Made by a program: the position numbers and the translations under genes. A stretch of 7,300 nucleotides of DNA from Competibacteraceae bacterium UBA2792 (GTDB lineage Bacteria; Pseudomonadota; Gammaproteobacteria; Competibacterales; Competibacteraceae), in contig DEHU01000108.1 in assembly GCA_002352125.1 (NCBI GenBank), positions 1-7,300 of the forward strand. The letters run 5' to 3'. Shown here piece by piece: positions 6,051 through 7,300 of this stretch. The notes under the pieces were generated by a model. That model was not told the DNA's origin. It searched no databases and was given only the letters and a program-made list of their open reading frames with translations. The first letter of the stretch is position 1; every line of letters starts with the position of its first letter.

Positions 6051-6692
6051 TCAGAGCTGATCCCAGCGCCGTCGCCGCCGACCCAAAGAAAGGTGCGGGA
6101 CGATCAGGCCGAACAACAGTCCCCCAGAGACGGCGCCGGCGCCGGCGATGAACCAGTTGCGGCGAGATTGGTCGCGCAGGGTCGCGTTCTCTAGCTCCAG
6201 TTGGCTTTGCCGTTCGTGCGATGTCGCCATTTCTTGCCGCAGTTGGTGGTTTTCTTCCTCGATGGCCAGGGTTTGCGACGCGGTGTGGCGAACGTCCGCC
6301 AGTTCTTCGCCGCAGCGGGTCGATGCCTCGCGAGCAGCGTTCAACGCCTCGGAATCGCTCCGCAAGGCGCGATTTTCGTTCTCCAGGGCCGCGATGCGCG
6401 TTTCCATCTGCGCCAGCCGGCTCCGGGCACTGGGCTGGTCCATCAGGTATTGGGTCATGATCCAACCCACCGTCCCTTCTGGCGTCTTGACCTTGGTGTA
6501 GCCCTGGATGTTGGGCTCCACGATCTCCAACGGCGCTCCGCTGCTCACCATGCGCAAGATCTTGTACGCGGGCGCGGCACCGCTTTGGACTGGAAGGGAA
6601 CAAATGTCGGTCGCGTAGTTGCGTTCGGCCTGGGCGGGAGCGATTCCAGCGACGAACAGCCATGGAGCGCACCAGAGGAACCGGCGCTTCAC
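6051..6692 (-). CDS. SH3-domain, coiled-coil, C-terminally membrane-anchored protein (TIGR04211 / YgiM type)
   Basis: Predicted 213-residue exported protein. A signal peptide occupies residues 1-22, with cleavage after AQA. A bacterial SH3 domain follows at about 26-85, ending in the typical GWIMTQYL (76-83). A long Glu/Arg/Gln-rich coiled coil covers about 88-177, then one membrane helix at about 180-201 and a short basic tail, GRRRRRWDQL. This order is that of the gammaproteobacterial 'SH3 and anchor' family, which has its bulk in the periplasm and is tethered to the inner membrane. Its function is not settled; a cell-wall link is inferred from the SH3 domain. The GTG at 6692 is chosen because it overlaps the stop of the small ORF as GTGA and puts the signal peptide at the N-terminus. 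Reading further upstream adds 85 residues with no signal. The ribosome site is weak, fitting coupled translation. Confidence 0.88.
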   Translation of the reverse strand: MKRRFLWCAPWLFVAGIAPAQAERNYATDICSLPVQSGAAPAYKILRMVSSGAPLEIVEPNIQGYTKVKTPEGTVGWIMTQYLMDQPSARSRLAQMETRIAALENENRALRSDSEALNAAREASTRCGEELADVRHTASQTLAIEEENHQLRQEMATSHERQSQLELENATLRDQSRRNWFIAGAGAVSGGLLFGLIVPHLSLGRRRRRWDQL

Positions 6693-6841
6693 GCGAGCAC
6701 CGATTGGGCCGGGCGACGGATACTCGGACCGGGCGTGCCGGGAATCGATTTCGTCGGGATAAACAGAGTCAGAGCAATTTTGTTTGCGAGAGCGTGCTCG
6801 CCGGTTTGCGGCTTGTTGGAAAAGCGGCCATCGTCGGCCAT
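6689..6841 (-). CDS. 50-residue small ORF coupled to the SH3 anchor gene
   Basis: Reading on minus, an ATG at 6841 opens 50 codons ending in a TGA at 6689-6691 that overlaps the GTG start of the SH3 protein as GTGA. A GGAGGAG ribosome site (6848-6854) lies 6 nt upstream; it is the best one on this side of the window and has no other gene to serve. The product begins MADDGRFSNKPQTGEHALA and continues through a short apolar patch (IALTLFIP) to a Pro/Arg-rich end; it has no signal peptide, Cys motif or recognisable domain. About two thirds of third codon positions are G or C. It may be a real small protein, or a leader peptide whose translation delivers ribosomes to the weak SH3 start. An ATG at 6847 is in frame but directly abuts the ribosome site. 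Confidence 0.55.
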   Translation of the reverse strand: MADDGRFSNKPQTGEHALANKIALTLFIPTKSIPGTPGPSIRRPAQSVLA

Positions 6842-6847
6842 AGACAT

Positions 6848-6854
6848 CTCCTCC
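6848..6854 (-). promoter_or_regulatory. Strong ribosome binding site of the small ORF
   Basis: GGAGGAG on minus, 6 nt before the ATG at 6841. The only in-frame product it can start is the 50-codon ORF; the SH3 protein's GTG lies about 150 bases further on. Confidence 0.7.
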
Positions 6855-6891
6855 ACGAGTGAAGCGTTGCATGTTTGGAAACTGCGCGGAA

Positions 6892-6897
6892 ATTATA
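6892..6897 (-). promoter_or_regulatory. Perfect TATAAT, candidate -10 box
   Basis: On minus a perfect TATAAT overlaps the TAA stop (6893-6895) of the transporter gene. Transcription would begin near 6885, about 44 bases before the small ORF. No good -35 hexamer is seen 16-18 bases upstream, so this may be a weak or activator-dependent promoter, or a chance match. Confidence 0.4.
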
Positions 6898-7300
6898 TCC
6901 CATCCCCGACCAAAGTCCGGTGCACGGCGTAGGCCAGCAGCCCGCAACCGGCGATGACTCCGGCCATCGGCAACGCCGAACCCCCGCCGAACAAGCCGAC
7001 CGTCATGCTCGACAAGGTCGCCACCCCAAATTGCAGGGTGCCGATCAAAGCCGAGGCGCTACCCGCTCGCTCGCCTTGGTGTGCCAGCGCGTTGGCCATC
7101 GCGTTCGGGGCAGTGAAACCGAGGCTAGCGAGATAGCCAAATAGCGGGACCAACAGTGCGAAAAAACCACCCCAGCCACTCGCGGCGATGCCAAGCAAGA
7201 GCAACCCCAATAACGCGGTCGCGCGATTGGCGCGGCGCAAGATCGAATCGGCGGTGCGACGCAGCAACAGCCGCCGATTGATTTGCGAACTGGCGATCAA
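6893..7300 (-). CDS. C-terminal part of a Bcr/CflA-type MFS drug transporter (partial)
   Basis: The frame runs in from the right edge, so the 5' end is missing; 135 residues are visible (the first visible codon, TTG, need not be the start). The visible part holds about four membrane helices, matching the last third of a 12-helix major facilitator. The segment FTAPNAMANAL followed by GERAGSASALIGTLQFGVATL is typical of the Bcr/CflA subfamily, inner-membrane proton-driven exporters of drugs or small metabolites. The substrate cannot be read from this fragment. It is followed after 51 bases by the small ORF and the SH3 protein gene on the same strand. Confidence 0.85.
   Translation of the reverse strand: MIASSQINRRLLLRRTADSILRRANRATALLGLLLLGIAASGWGGFFALLVPLFGYLASLGFTAPNAMANALAHQGERAGSASALIGTLQFGVATLSSMTVGLFGGGSALPMAGVIAGCGLLAYAVHRTLVGDGI

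Noticed and set aside
6693..6947. 85-residue upstream extension of the SH3 anchor protein
   Set aside because: It would bury the signal peptide inside the protein and overlap the transporter end; the GTG at 6692 with the GTGA overlap explains the gene better.

Overview
This is a GC-rich window that looks like ordinary chromosome from a Gram-negative bacterium, most likely a gammaproteobacterium. The evidence is two lipobox lipoproteins, an OmpA-C (peptidoglycan-binding) outer-membrane lipoprotein, an RlpA-type domain, a Bcr/CflA-type transporter end, and an SH3/coiled-coil/C-terminal membrane-anchor protein of the type common in gammaproteobacteria. I cannot name a genus. No phage, transposase, CRISPR array, rRNA or tRNA was seen.

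Layout. (1) 1-1320, plus strand: the last 24 codons of an unseen upstream gene overlap by ATGA with an OmpA-family lipoprotein that also carries TPR-like repeats, so this is the tail of an envelope operon. (2) 1321-1423: two adjacent inverted repeats, then a small GFA/CENP-V-type zinc protein on plus (1424-1834). (3) 1976-2440, minus: a small lipoprotein of unknown function. (4) 2441-2890: about 450 bases without a convincing gene. (5) 2891-3169, plus: a short RlpA-like double-psi beta-barrel ORF lacking a signal peptide and the front of the domain, probably a decayed copy. (6) 3249-4808, minus: a full-length acyl-CoA synthetase-type AMP-forming ligase, with a set of short repeats just upstream that could be an operator. 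(7) 4951-5409, minus, and 5514-6011, plus: a YaiI/YqxD (UPF0178) protein and a YpsA/'molybdenum carrier' SLOG-type protein, divergent from a shared 104-bp intergenic region. (8) 6051-7300, minus: a Bcr/CflA-like transporter (its 5' end lies beyond the window), then a 50-codon small ORF, then the SH3/coiled-coil anchor protein, with a GTGA overlap between the last two.

How the genes relate. Only two groups look transcriptionally linked: the left-edge operon (unknown gene plus OmpA lipoprotein) and the right-edge minus-strand group (transporter, small ORF, SH3 protein). The rest are single genes in alternating orientation. Several products act at the envelope (OmpA lipoprotein, small lipoprotein, RlpA remnant, SH3 anchor protein, transporter), but the sequence gives no proof of one shared pathway. 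I see no clear new multi-gene system. The best leads are the translationally coupled small ORF at 6689-6841, the truncated RlpA-like ORF, the repeat cluster upstream of the ligase, and the unusual P-loop of that ligase.

Four starts were moved from the longest-ORF choice: 73 (ATGA overlap, good ribosome site), 2440 (AGGAGG and lipoprotein signal), 5409 (TTG, ribosome site and family N-terminus) and 6692 (GTG, overlap and signal peptide).
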